Shown here one piece after another: positions 24,940 to 36,796 of a stretch of 64,000 bases of DNA (the first letter of the stretch is position 1; every line of letters starts with the position of its first letter). The stretch covers positions 496,001 to 560,000 of the forward strand of contig JAKJHU010000168.1 of assembly GCA_022316685.1 (NCBI GenBank), given 5' to 3'. Under the pieces are notes generated by a model that ran no database searches, was not told where the DNA came from, and saw only the letters and a program-made list of their open reading frames with translations. Source of the stretch: Progne subis subis. Taxonomy: Eukaryota; Chordata; Aves; Passeriformes; Hirundinidae. The position numbers and the translations under genes were made by a program.

Positions 24940-25247
24940 CCTCTCCTCTCCTCTCCTCTCCTCTCCTCTCCTCTCCTCTCCTCTCCTCTCCTCTCCTCTC
25001 CTCTCCTCTCCTCTCCTCTCCTCCTCTCCTCTCCTCTCCTCTCCTCTCCTCTCCCTCCTCTCTCTCCTCTCCTCTCCTCTCCTCTCCTCTCCTCTCCTCT
25101 CCTCTCCTCTCCTCTCCTCTCCTCTCCTCTCCTCTCCTCTCCTCTCCTCTCCTCTCCTCTCCTCTCCTCTCCTCTCCTCTCCTCTCCTCTCCTCTCCTCT
25201 CCTCTCCTCTCCTCTCCTCTCCTCTCCTCTCCTCTCCTCTCCTCTCC
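24940..25247. repeat. Pentanucleotide microsatellite (CCTCT)n
   Basis: About 308 bp (roughly 61 units) of CCTCT, with interruptions at about 25021 (one extra CTC) and 25052-25067. The strand is pure pyrimidine, so it can form triplex (H-DNA) structures. Reading frames through it encode only SSPLL or ERRGE type repeats and are not genes. Confidence 0.98.
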
Positions 25248-25611
25248 ACCTTTCTGTGTTTCCTGTCCTCCCTGCCCTCCTGAGCCAGAGGCAGTGTGGG
25301 GTGGTTGACTGCTCCACAGCCCTAATGCAATCCAGCACCTTAATCTAGAGCTCTGGCATTGCTGCCTGCTCTTACCAGACTAAATTGTATCTGTACTTCA
25401 GGAAAATAAAAAAAATTTAAAAAAAAAAATAATAATAATAAAAAAAATCTTCCATGCTGTCTCTAGAACCGGCTTTAAAAAGGATTACACATCAATACCC
25501 AGGCACCCTGCTCCCCACCCTCTGCCACCATTGTTCTTTCTAAGGCGCTCCTCTTGCTTTGATGATGATCACTGGCAGAGTTTCAAAACGATGTATTATA
25601 AAATCTAAAAA

Positions 25612-25642
<31 letters not shown>

Positions 25643-26136
25643 TCCAGTTGCCATAACGTAATGCAGATTTTTGTCACCGCTCCACGGCTTCTGCTTTCAA
25701 TTTCCAGTGAGGGGGAGAGACTTGGTCGCAGTCAGATGGAGACCAGCTCGCATCCCCGCTCTGTGGGCCCCCAGGCAAAATCCCTGGAATTTGTTCCTTA
25801 CTGTTTGAAGGCAGAGATGAGGGAGGAGGCTGCAGAGAAGAGATGGGGGAAGAAAAGAAGGTGCCAGTCCTCAAGGAAGATGGGCACAAACCCAAACTGT
25901 GCCCCAGGTGGATGTGCATCCCTGGAGCTCACACATGAGCAGGGATGGGAAAATTCTCAGAGAAGCAGTTTTTCGTGGAGAGGCTGGGATTACCATCCTG
26001 CAAGGTTTTGAGCAGTGACACAAGATGTCAGCCTGGCTTTAGGTTCCTGCTGTCTGTCTGTCCATCCTGCCTTGAAAGGCATGTAACGAGGAGTTAAACT
26101 TTGGTTCCACTGAGCACCTGCAGCTGGGAGCATCAG
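25248..26136. other. Intergenic with A-rich tracts
   Basis: No gene is seen. Poly-A rich tracts lie at about 25406-25447 (with AAT repeats) and 25606-25641 (A followed by AAAAG repeats). Confidence 0.5.
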
Positions 26137-26374
26137 CCCAGTGGCGTCCTGCAGGAACTGGGACACCCAGCCCAGTGGTGTCCTGCAGGAACTGGGACAC
26201 CCAGCCCAGTGGCGTCCTGCAGGAACTGGGACACCCAGCCCAGTGGCGTCCTGCAGGAACTGGGACACCCAGCCCAGTGGTGTCCTGCAGGAACTGGGAC
26301 ACCCAGCCCAGTGGTGTCCTGCAGGAACTGGGACACCCAGCCCAGAGGTGTCCTGCAGGAACTGGGACATCCTC
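26137..26374. repeat. Minisatellite, seven copies of a 34-bp unit
   Basis: Units start with CCCAGTGG at 26137, 26171, 26205, 26239, 26273, 26307 and 26341, exactly 34 bp apart. Each carries TCCTGCAGGAACTGGGACAC. Copies differ mainly at one position (GCGTCC or GTGTCC), and the last starts CCCAGAGG. Since 34 is not divisible by 3, frames through it cycle with a 102-bp (34-residue) period. The long frames here are array artefacts. Confidence 0.97.
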
Positions 26375-29300
26375 GCAGGCTGTGAAGGCTGCAGGTAGGG
26401 GGAACACGGTGGCACTGCTGCCCACAAAGCCCCCTGTCCTGCGCTGGCTGCAAGGGCTGAGAGAGGCCCCGCCTGCCCCCATTGCTGCTGTGCCTTGCTG
26501 CAGGCAGGTGAGAGAGGCCAAAAGCAATCTCCGCCAGGTCCAGCTCCAGCTCCAACGTTAACTGTTTGTCTCCTATCCCATGGACTGTCATCCTGCCCAG
26601 AGCTGCTGCCACAAGCCAAGCAGGGATCAATACAGAAGGCCACCAGGGTGCTCCAGCATACGGCACCGTGGCATTCATTGGCCAGTTTATCCTCAATCTC
26701 CTGTCTCAAAAAAACAGTTTTGCAGCTGCAGAGGTTTGGGAGGTGCTCAAATAGTATTCCCAAGCATAAAAAGACCTGGGACACCTCCAGAAGAGCAGTG
26801 ACAGCAGGGCTATAATCCATAGGCTGCAGCCTCCCTCTCAGGTGGGCTCTCCCCAGGCTTACAGCCCAAGCTGCCACTGCCATGGTGGGAGGGATGGAAT
26901 GCAGCTCTCTCAGTGAGACATGCCTCAAATTTTTGGAGAAAATGAGCTGTTTCTGAATAGTTGAGAAGTTTCCAGCATTCATATCACAGTGCTGTGAGAG
27001 CAGGGCTCGTTCTGGACCAGGCAGCCAGTGCCAGCCCTTGCCACAGAGCAAAGGGACACAGTGGCAGTCTGCAGCGTGGGTGCACCCTCTGCCACACCCA
27101 GAGTGGATTTGGGTCCAGTGCATCAGGAGCTTTTTGGGCTACAGAGGTTCCCTGGGCACCAAAAGCAATGTGCCCTCTCTGTGACTTCTCTTTCGCTGGT
27201 GGCACGGTGCACCTGACCAGACTGAGCCTGGTGCAGGGGAAACACCCTGAAGCTTAAGGGTGTCCTGAGGAACCCTCACTTCTGCCTCCAGAACAGACCC
27301 CACTGGGCTCACAGCTTCACAAATTACTGGAGCTGCATCCAGTAACTGGGAAACTCGACCAGACAGGGGAGAATGGGGGAATATTTTTGCTCTGCTCTTG
27401 GAGAACATTGATTGGCAGAGGTTTCTGCTTTGGAAGGGTTGATTCTCTTCCACTTAGAAATGGTAACTCAACCTATAGCATGTGAATGTGGGTACAAGTC
27501 ATCTCCAATTCCAACATCTTCATCTGTGGAAGCCTTCCACAAATTTTACTGGGGACAACACCTCAGCTGGGTCTTGGTGCTCATGAGCAACTTCGGCGTA
27601 GGAGCACTTGGGCACCCCATGATGGATTAAGCTGTGGATAGCAAGTAAATGAAAACTTTTTTTTTTATTTTTTTAAACAAAATGTAATCCCTTCATCCAT
27701 TGCAGGCGCCAAGCAATTCCTGAATGGAGCTATCAGTGCTCCTTGTGGGCCAGGAGTGTCCCTAACTGATCCCCTATGGCTGTCACCTCTGGGGGCTGAT
27801 GTCTCCAAATGGTTGTTACCTGAAAGGTCAGTCTGCATTCTTGTTTACTGGGTTTCTACCATGGACCACAGAAAACCATCCAGGCTGGCCACAGCTGCTC
27901 TTCTCCCTGATCTGTACTCCTGTGTCCCCCAGTCCTCTGCTCCAGCTTTCCCTGTCCCCAGTGCTGATCTCATGGGGGTGGGAGGTGACTCAGTGGGAAG
28001 CATCAGCTGCACAGTGCTGCCTCTTAGAGCTGTCACCGTGTCTGATCCTAAAAGGGAGCATTTTTTAGAGAGTTATGAGCCTGTGCAAACAGGGCTTTAT
28101 AAGGCAGCATCACTAATATGGAGCATAACCTCCCTACCCACAAACATCCTGATAGCCTTTCTGGTGTGAGTTTGGCTTTGTAAACCAAGCCAATCTGATC
28201 AGGAAAATCCTGGGGAGAAAACAAACAAGGAGCCCGGGGAGGAGGCTGGAAGTCGCTTTCCAGAGTCAGAGCAGTTGTTGTTTAGTAGACAGTGATGCCA
28301 CAGATGTGCCTTGGCTGGCTGATCTGCAGCCTGGCCACGGGGCAGAGAGGGATTTGTCCCCAGGGTCCTGCCTGCCCCGGTTCTGTTTCAGTCCCCTCTT
28401 CCCTCAGTAGCCACTGGGACAAGCTTCAGGACTATCAAGGAGATGGGGGAGCCCCCTGTGTCACCCTCAGTCACCCCTCCTTCCCCCTCACCAGGCCATA
28501 AGATGGCATTTCAGGGTCAGCTGCCTCTGTCCCAGTGCTGGTGCCAAAGGTTGTGAAAAACCCTTTTTCCCATCTTGGCAATGCCCTGCTCCTCCCAGCC
28601 ACAATGTCTGCAGCTCCATGCAGGGGGGAGAAGCTGAAACCCCAGGGAAAGGACTCCTTTAAAAAAATTTTTATTTTCCTTCCATTTCTCAGTACCACCA
28701 CAGCCGTGTCCGTCCCATTCTGCCCCCCCTCCCCCCCCCAATAATGAGCTGTTGTCTTGTGCAGCATTGAGAGCTAAGTAAGCATGAAGAATTGGAACAA
28801 TAAAGAAGTAGTTCTGGGACAGCAAAGCCCCTTGTTTGACAAGGCTAATTCCACACCCCCCAGCCTCATTTTCTTTCAGCCACCTTCCTCCTCCTTGCTC
28901 CTCCTTTATTAAATGAACTGGCTTTTATTGGGGTGGAAACTGGGTTTCCTTTTCCCCTGTCGCCTCCCCCTCTGTTCACATGTAATTTGGAGAGTTAATC
29001 TCCTCAGACAGGAAATGTTGTTTCTTTCACTCTTTCTCTCCAGCAATTTCCATTTGGCTCTTTTAATTGGGGCCCAGACCAAGGAAATGGCCACACCACA
29101 GAGCCTGAGCAGGAAGAGGGCTGGTTCTCTTGAAGGGCCCTGAGCATCCCCTCCCAGTGCCCCAGTGCATGATCCCCCTCTAGCCAGGGATGGGAGTACC
29201 CAGCTCGCCTTGGCCATCTGGACACGCTGGTTGGACTGGGGAAAATTGGGATGGAGATGTTGGTTAGCATTTCTGCTTCTTCTCTAAATTCCTCTCCCTG

Positions 29301-29734
29301 CTTCAGGTCAAGTCACTCAAAGATTTCAAGATGTAACATCACCCAGGACCATCTCCCTCAGCTCTCCACAGTGTGGAGGCACTTGGCTGATGATATATTC
29401 CATGGAATCCCTTTGAAAGACATGACATCGTAAAACCTCATGGAAATTCTCCAGATTTTTCTTGATGATTTTCCTCCAGCTTCTTCTAAAGAAAATAATT
29501 CTGTTTTAATGAAAAATAGAGAGGAGGAGACCTCTGTTTCCCCCCACAGCCCTCTCTCTGTCTCAACCCTTTGGCTGAAGGAGATTTACCGTTGGTGAGT
29601 GTGTGGGGCATGTGGCCCAGTGTGAGCATTCTCTTGGGTGGTGCTGGTGAATCCAACCCAACGTACAGGAAACTGAGATGGATGGTGCTGTGAGACCTGA
29701 TGGCTCCACACTCCCCAGGTCACGGAGCGAGAGT
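26375..29734. other. Intergenic, nothing recognised
   Basis: Over 3 kb without a supported gene. Part of a 377-codon minus-strand frame (25990-27123) extends from the 34-bp array into this DNA but has no family likeness. Short T- and C-rich tracts occur near 27659 and 28725. Confidence 0.45.
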
Positions 29735-29895
29735 CATCACAGAGTCCTGGAATGGTTTGTGTTGGAAGGGCTTTAGAGACCATGTCTTTTCAACCAACTG
29801 CCAAGGGCAGGGACACCTTCCACTATCCCAGGTTCTCCAAGCCCTGTCCAGCCCGGCCTTGGACACTTCCAGGAACAAGGACTTCTTTCAGAAAG
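29735..29895 (-). mobile_element. Short CR1 LINE terminal fragment
   Basis: Reverse-orientation CR1 end: ATCACAGAGTCCTGGAATGG, GTTGGAAGGGCTTTAGAGACC, GGGCAGGGACACCTTCCAC and CAGCCCGGCCTTGGACACTTCC. It is the mirror of the plus-strand copy at 36628, so both belong to one subfamily. Confidence 0.88.
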
Positions 29896-31916
29896 AAGTG
29901 AAATTGCAATCTGTGCTTCACTTGAAGGCAGGGCAAGACCATGCTGAGCTTTTTTTTTAGTAGAATACCCCCAGGAATCTACTGGAAACTCATGGGGAAA
30001 ACCCTTCCTAGAGCAGAGTAAGGCCAGGCAGAAGCAAAGCCTCCAGCAGCCTCAAGGTGCTGGGAACCATGATGAGGCTTGTGATGGAAACAGGTGCTAG
30101 AGTCCTGCCTGCTGCTCAGAGCAGAGTCTTGTTCCCACCATGTCTTAGGATGGTGAAGAACACTAGGAACAAATCTTTGTGCCTTCTGCACCAGCCTGTG
30201 GCTGCTTCCAGTTCCTCTGGAGACCCAGGACGAGGGAGATGGAGCATGGATGCTTCCAAGAAAGGCTGAGAAGCTCTGGAGATTCCAGTCTCCTCCTAAC
30301 CACAGATTGGCCTTAATGTTCCCAGCTCTCTGGCAGCAAAAAGCATTTGGATTGCTGTCTGGCACCATTCATCACTTCCCAACAGGGCTGGGAGGCTCAT
30401 TTCATCCTGGGAGATTCATGCTGGGAGGCTCATTTTTGTTGGATACCTCCATCCCTCCACAGGAAACCTCTGGGATGGACTGGGGCTGCCCATTCATCAC
30501 CTGCCATCACCCGTGGGACTCAGTCCAATGCAGGTGGCATTGGTGCCCTGTAGCAGTGGGGACATGGAGGAGGCTGTCCACAGTCCCTGGCTCCAGGCAG
30601 TGCCTGGGAAGATGCAGCTCAGTGAGCAGCACTCGGTCCTTCTGCAGGAGCAGCATCTCCAACTGCACTGTGCGTCATGAACAGGATGGTGGCCATGAGG
30701 TGCCCAAGGAGAACCAGGGGCTTCTGAGTGTGCCATGCATGGCAGAGATGGAAAAAGTGGGTGTAGTTTGGGAATACCAAACCAGCTTCTTGGCATGAAT
30801 TGCTCTCTCCTGGAGAGAGCAAAATTCTTGCTGGTTCATAGTGGGCGAGCGTCCAGCCGCTGGAGTGGGACATCAGGGGGCTGAGGACAGGGATAGCTGG
30901 AAGGGGGATGTCCTCACTCAAATGTGAAGCCAGACATGTTCATACCCAGGGTATGTGAACACTCCAGGAACTGGAGGGAGGGAAGGAGGCTGACACTGCA
31001 AGCAGACGTCACTCCCTGCTATTTTCCCTCTCACCTTGATTTCTTAGTGCAATGAGGACTTGAGTCTCCAGGAAGCTCAGCTCCCACAAGAATCCCAAAG
31101 ACTTCTGAAAGAGTGTTTTAAGCATCATGAGAAACCCTGCTCCTCTCCATGCCTCCATGTGGGCACCCAGGAGCAGTGCCCATCTTTGCCTAGTGCTGTG
31201 CCTGGGCCATGGCTCAGCAATCCAGCCTTGGGGCTGGGTGGGAAGTTGGCTTTGGAGGCACAGGATGGTTTGTGCATGTATCTTGCCTTCAGGAACACTC
31301 ATGGACTTCCCTGCACAGGTGCTCAGGAGGGCTGCATTTCACCTCGTGCACATTGATGTCACCTGGGGAGACACAGTTCCTTTTGTCCAAAGCAAATTAA
31401 ATCCCAGCAGCATCCCTTTGGACTGGCCAAAATTCCTGGCTTCTCTTCCAGGGAATCTTCAACCCTTCGCCTCCAGGTAAGAGGTCTTGTGCCAGGCTCA
31501 GGCCAGGCTGTGAGAAGCAGGGAAAGGCAGCGTGGCCTGCTCGGAGCCCTCTGTGCTGGGCTGGCTGAGGAGCAGCCTCCCCAGGCTATTGCAGCATCCC
31601 ACGGGGCTGAGCCCTGCATTCCAGGATCCAGGCACAAGCAGCTGGCTGAGCTCTTCAGGCCTGTCCTCAGCTGCCTTGGGAGGTGGCTTATGGCTTGGAC
31701 AGTAACAGGTAGCAGGAGGCTCAGAGACAAAGCACTGGGACGAGGACAGCTGTCCAGGGAATTACAGGGGGGACACTGGGCACCAGCGAGGCCTTTGATA
31801 CTGCCCGTGGGAGGCAGGGAAGGGAAACAGGGGTGCAAAAGCTGTGGCAGATCTTTTACAGCGTCAGTGATAGGAGCCAGCCGTGGGCCCAGGCAGCAGC
31901 AGCAGCACTTGTGCCT
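29896..31916. other. Intergenic, nothing recognised
   Basis: Unique DNA without a supported gene. A short internal duplication of a CTGGGAGGCTCATTT block is seen near 30388 and 30420. Confidence 0.45.
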
Positions 31917-32112
31917 GGGCATCCCTGCTGCAGGGGCCAGGGGACATGGCACAGTGGGTCTGGCTGGGCATCCCTGCTGCAGGGGCCAGGGGACATGGCA
32001 CAGTGGGTCTGGCTGGGCATCCCTGCTGCAGGGGACAGGGGACATGGCACGGTGGGTCTGGCTGGGCATCCCTGCTGCAGGGGACAGGGGACATGGCACG
32101 GTGGGTCTGCCC
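31917..32112. repeat. Minisatellite, four copies of a 49-bp unit
   Basis: Units begin GGGCATCCCTGCTGCAGGGG at 31917, 31966, 32015 and 32064, exactly 49 bp apart. The first two share GGCCAGGGG and ACAGTGGG. The last two share GGACAGGGG and ACGGTGGG. This suggests pairwise expansion. Each unit contains a CCCTGCTGCAGGGG inverted repeat. Confidence 0.97.
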
Positions 32113-34126
32113 AGCTGATCACCCCGGAGGGCAGGGAGGAGAGGGTTAACCCTGCCCCGGCTCCTCGCTCTTGCAGAAGATGCTGCCACGCTCCCCAGCT
32201 CACCGCCTGCCGCCTTCCCCTCCCTCCCCGCTGCCCCTCAGAGCTCTGAATAGGGAATTAGCTTTGCCTGCGTTTAGACCTCTTAATTAGCTATTATTTT
32301 TGCTGAGCTGGAGAAGAGGAGGGGCAGAGGAGACCCCCGGCCCCCAGCTGAGCCCCGGTCCCGCTCCTGGAGCAGCACAAAGGGGCCCAGCGGGCAGAGC
32401 CATCGGAGGGCGCTGGGGACGCCAGGACCTGTCAAAGCTTGTTTCCCACCTTCCAGAGCCAACCTTTTCTGTCCCAGCCAGGAGACAGCCTGCCTTAATT
32501 GGGCTGAAAATCTAATCATTTGTACCTCCGGGCCTGGGAAGGGGGCAGGGGCGGGTACACAGGGCCTGGAGCGGGTGAGGGAGGAGGGACGAGGGGGAAG
32601 CATGTAATGGGGAAAGGCAGGATGGAGATGAGGCAGAAGAGGGGTGAGCAGAGTCGTAGAAACGTTTGTGGAGGAGGTGAGCAGACAGAAAATCTAGGGT
32701 TTTAAGAAGTGAATTAAAAGTTACTCCTTTAAAGACAGAAAAATAAAAAGTGAGCAACTGAAGAGCGAAAGGGAGAAAGCAACAGCACAAAAAGTGTTAG
32801 CCACTTTTCCTGACCTCCATGTGGTCTGATAATACAACCAAGGCCCCTGTAATCCTCACCTGTCCTAGCAGCATCCAGAGGCTGAGATGTCCCTGAGCCA
32901 TGGGTGTAGCTGCATGGCCCTGCTCCCATTCCAGCACTGCTTTCTTACTACTGCTTTGGCACTGCTCTCCTCTCCCTGAGATGCTGCAGTCTTACCTCTC
33001 CCACCTCAAAATAACATGGGTGAGCCTTGCTCCAAAGAGAAGAGCGGGGAGCCCAGGAATGGCCGTGCACCCTCTGCCATGACTCCCTGTCATGGGTCAC
33101 TGGCTGCTCCAGCTGCCGCGCTCCTGCTTCCCTCCAGCCTAAGGTTTCCCGAAGGCCAGGCTGCCTGTGCTGCCTCTAGGCAGGGGATAGGGTCGGGAGG
33201 TGCCAGCCAATGTGCAGAGCTGTGTTCAGCTCACTCCCTAAGGTCTGGCCACCTACCTGGCGTGTACAAGCTGGGACTGGTCCCCAGACGCACTGCGAGT
33301 TGCCGGTGCTGCTCCTGTGCTTACACCACCTACACCCTTCCTGCTTCAAACACCTTCCTGCAGCTGCTGTGTCCTCACTATGTTTAAGCTGACTGTTTTC
33401 AGGTAGAGTCATTGAGACAGCACTGGAGCACAAGCCTGTGAGCACATGAGACCATCCAGTCACTTGTGTATTTTCTCAGTTTCTCCCATACTGGATGTTT
33501 CACAAATACTCTCAAGCCATACCTCTCTAACCATCCTGTCTTTAAGGTGACAACATTTCATGTCTCAAAAATAACCCATACAAATTCAGATTCGGCATGT
33601 TCATGGCCCCTCTCCTATTTTATATAAAGAAACAGTATTTTCCCCACAGTTTCTACCTCAGCTGCTCTAAGCTTTGGGCCTAATTCCTCCAGAGACTGTC
33701 TTATTAAATTTTCTTTTTTTTTTCTTTTTTTTTTTCTTTTTTTTTTAATTTTTCCTGATGATCTATCAAAAACCAACAACAAATCCCCAAGTAAAAGTCT
33801 TTATCCTAGTTTTATTCCTTCACTTTCCATAGAGGATCTAGGCCTTCATGCCTCTGCCAGGAAGGGTGAAGGAAAGGGAAGGAGACTGCACACTGTGCCC
33901 CATCCCTGCATCAGCCTGTCCACATGCGTGGCACCAATGCCAGCCCAGCACTTCCATGCTCCCTGCCCAGCATTCTAAACCAGACCACAGGCACAATCAC
34001 AGGGGTCAGGCTGCAGGGTACACCCAGATAAGCAGAAGAGGCTGAGCAGTAGGGCATATCTGGATCATGGAGAGGTGGAGGTACTGACAAGGCATTGATA
34101 GCATGGGCCTTAATTGTGAAGTCCTT
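32113..34126. other. Intergenic with possible conserved block
   Basis: No gene is seen. The part at about 32235-32530 holds several TTAATT cores (GACCTCTTAATTAGC near 32277; GCCTTAATTGGGC near 32492) and may be regulatory. A T-rich low-complexity tract lies at 33711-33747. Confidence 0.4.
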
Positions 34127-34580
34127 CATAGAATCACACAATCAGTAGGGCTGGAGAAGTCCTCAGTCCTCCTCCACTGAGTCCAGCCATTAACCCCACC
34201 ATGGCCAAAGCCACCACTGACCCTGTCCCCAAGTCCCATAGCTACATAGTTTTTTGAACACTTCCAGGAATGGTGAAGTCCACCACTCCCCTAGGCAGCC
34301 TGTTCCAATGCCTGGTCACACTTCCAGTGGGGAAATTTTTCCTATTATTCAGTCTAAATCAACCCTGTCACTACTTGAGGCCATTCCCTCTCCTCCTGTC
34401 CCTGTTCCCTGGGAGCAGACCCTGACCCCCCCGGCTGCCCCCTCCTGTCAGGAGTTGTGCAGAGCCAGAAGGTCCCACCTGAGCCTCCTTTTCTCCAGGC
34501 TGAGCACCCACAGCTCCTTCAGCCACTCCTGGTGCTCCAGCCCCTTCCTCAGCTCCCTTCCCAGACACACGCTCCAGTGT
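34127..34580 (-). mobile_element. CR1 LINE 3' fragment
   Basis: It begins with CATAGAATCACACAATC. It then runs through CCACCACTCCCCTAGGCAGC, GGGGAAATTTTTCCTATTATTC, ACTTGAGGCCATTCCCTCTCC, TGAGCCTCCTTTTCTCCAGG and a GCTCCAGCCCCTTCCTCAGC block. About 450 bp, reverse orientation. Confidence 0.9.
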
Positions 34581-35559
34581 GTCTGTCCATCCAGGCCAAG
34601 GGATGCTGTAGAGACACAGAGAAGAAGGCACCAAGAGTGGAGATTCCAGCCAAAAGAACTGACAGCAGAGCAAGATTCCTAAAAATGACCAACTGCAGTC
34701 TGGTGGACCTGAAACACCTCTGTAGTGTAGGAAAGAGGACAGAGTAGCAGGGAAGAAGTGAGATGAGGGAGCCTGGAGAGATCCCTGGGGTGTGCAAAGA
34801 CTGAGCCTGGTGGGGATGGAGAGGGGCAGCAGCGTGAGCTGGGGCACACAGTGTGGTGTGAAGTGGCTTCCCACTGCCAGCACCAGAATCCTGCTGTCAG
34901 CCCCACAGCACATCTGGATCCCCTGCCCTGGGAAGCCTGCCAGGATGGGATATGTTCTCAGCCAGGCACTGACAGAGCACGAGGATCAGTTCTGCACCAG
35001 CAAGGCTGCTGGTAAGATGCCTGCAGAGACAGAAATTTCGTTTCTGGGATTTGGGAACAGCAGCATACCCAGCAGTTCCAGTTTCAGTGGGGCAGGCCGG
35101 GATTTGACTTTGTGCTCATCCTAAGAGCTCCCCAGAGTGTAGGGACAAGACAAGCCCAAAGGGTTCATGGGCTTGTGAATTTATCAGGGCACAGAGGGCC
35201 AGGAACTGCTCACCTTGCAGCAGCAGCAGCAGCATCTCTGGGTGGTTGTGTGCAACAGGAGGGTCTTGAGCCCTGCTTTCAGAGTTTTGGCTGAGGCAGC
35301 TCTAGGCAATGCAGGAGAGCACACAGATCAGGCAAAGTACCAGGACCCCCAAAACTGCTGCTGCCATCCTTTGCTCAGGGAGAGCAGCAGCGTGGGCTGG
35401 GTCAGCCAAGGTAGCTCAGTCCCAGCCAGCACCGGTGACAAATTGCAGGCAGATAGAGGCAGGAGATCTGCCCTTGTGATACCTTTCCGTTTCCCAGCAA
35501 TTGATGCCTTAGCAACTTCCTGAGCCAGGAGTGGTATGCGTGTAACAGCCACCAATTAG
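34581..35559. other. Intergenic, nothing recognised
   Basis: No supported gene or repeat apart from a short CAG run near 35219. Confidence 0.45.
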
Positions 35560-35700
35560 AATTTGTCTAATCTCATTTCAAAGCCGCGTGTATTTTTAGC
35601 CCACGCGGCAATCCTGTGGCCGTGAGCTCCACAATTTAATTACATGTTGCGTAGGCTAGTAATGCCCTTGGTCTGAGTGGAACCCAGCTGCTGGCTCCTT
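35560..35700. mobile_element. Possible ancient L3/CR1-like fragment
   Basis: The stretch with CCTGTGGCCGTGAGCTCCAC followed by AATTTAATTACATGTTGCGT resembles a block I remember from very old L3-type CR1 elements of amniotes. It also contains an 8-bp perfect inverted repeat, GCCGCGTG/CACGCGGC, spanning 35584-35610. Assignment is from memory and tentative. Confidence 0.35.
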
Positions 35701-35856
35701 TCATTCATAACTTCTCCCTGTAACCCCGGCTTCCTGATTCCACTGGAAATTAGTCAGCAAAATGCCAGGATTCCTGTGACTGGCATCCTTTGAGCTGGAG
35801 GAGTCTTTGGAGGCAGGCAGCCAGGGCTGGCCTTGGTGGAACACGTGGGGAGCTCC

Positions 35857-36092
35857 AGAATCACAGAATCACCCAAGTCTGAAGGGACCCACAGGGATCA
35901 CTGGGTCCAAACCCTGGCCCTGCACAGACACCCAATAATCCCATCCTGTGCATCCCTGGCAGCATTGTCCAAACGCTCCTGGAGCTCTGGCAGCCTCAGG
36001 GCTGTGCCCTTTCCCTGGGGAGCCTGGGCAGTGCCCAGCACCCTCTGGGGGAAGGACTATTTCCAGATATCCAACCTGAACCTCCCCTGACG
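35857..36092 (-). mobile_element. CR1 LINE terminal fragment
   Basis: It begins AGAATCACAGAATCACCC and continues through AGGGATCACTGGGTCCAAACC, CTCTGGCAGCCTCAGGGCTG and GGGGAGCCTGGGCAGTGCC. It is the reverse of the plus copies at 22060 and 39896. Confidence 0.9.
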
Positions 36093-36627
36093 CAGGTTCA
36101 TGCCAATCCTTTGGGAATGGCATGAAGCTCCCCTCAAGCTGAAAGTGAACAGGATGTTTGTGCCCTATATGTAGATGGAGGGTCTTGCACGGTTTGGGCT
36201 CGGGTGGCACTCCCTGCCAGCCTGCTGAAGCAGGGAGTGGATCTGGGAGACATGTATGGGGCCTAGGAGTGTGAAATCGAGAGTTTTGTGGGCACTGAGG
36301 TTCCTGGGGCAGCTTGTGTCACCAGCTGGAGATGGGAAGCTTGGGGCAAGGGTGTGTGACACCGGAGTGAGGCCTTGAGGCAAAGCAGGATCACAGAAAG
36401 AAGACAGGCAGACAGGCTTGGCTGGGCTGGAGCGGAGCAGAGCTGTAGCAGCAAAACCTGTACTATCTGCTGCCATGTTCCCCTGGAGTGGGGCTGCCTG
36501 GAAGAGGGCAGCAATGGCTACCCTCAGGGCTTGTTCTGCCATTGCTGACAGATCCAGGTGATTGCTTTGGGACCTCCAGACAGTGCATGTTTTCATATGA
36601 GATCGATTGTTGACAGCTGAGTACCAG
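36093..36627. other. Intergenic, nothing recognised
   Basis: Unique DNA between two CR1 fragments; no supported gene. Confidence 0.45.
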
Positions 36628-36796
36628 TGAGGCTGTGGCTGCCCCAGCCCCGGAAGTGTTCATCAGGTTGGATGGAGCTTGGAAGCAACCTGGGAGAGTG
36701 GAAGGTGTCCATGTCCATGACAGGGGATGGGACAAGATGAGTTTTAAGGTTCCTTCCAACCCAAGCCAGTCTGGATTGGAAGTGATTCTGTGATTA
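36628..36796 (+). mobile_element. Short CR1 LINE terminal fragment
   Basis: Plus orientation: AGGCTGTGGCTGCCCCAGCC, AGGTTGGATGGAGCTTGG, AGTGGAAGGTGTCCATGTCC, GGTTCCTTCCAACCC and the tail GATTCTGTGATT. The tail block is partly duplicated just downstream (36804-36818). Confidence 0.9.

Noticed and set aside
24758..25338. Open frames of 130-163 codons of ERRGE or SSPLL repeats
   Set aside because: They are artefacts of the CCTCT pentanucleotide array, open in many frames on both strands.
26137..26374. Regular repeats considered as a CRISPR array
   Set aside because: Units are contiguous without unique spacers, and the genome is vertebrate. The same holds for the 35-bp and 49-bp arrays.
25990..27123. 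377-codon minus-strand frame
   Set aside because: It includes the 34-bp minisatellite; the rest has low-complexity composition, overlaps frames on the other strand and has no recognised motif.
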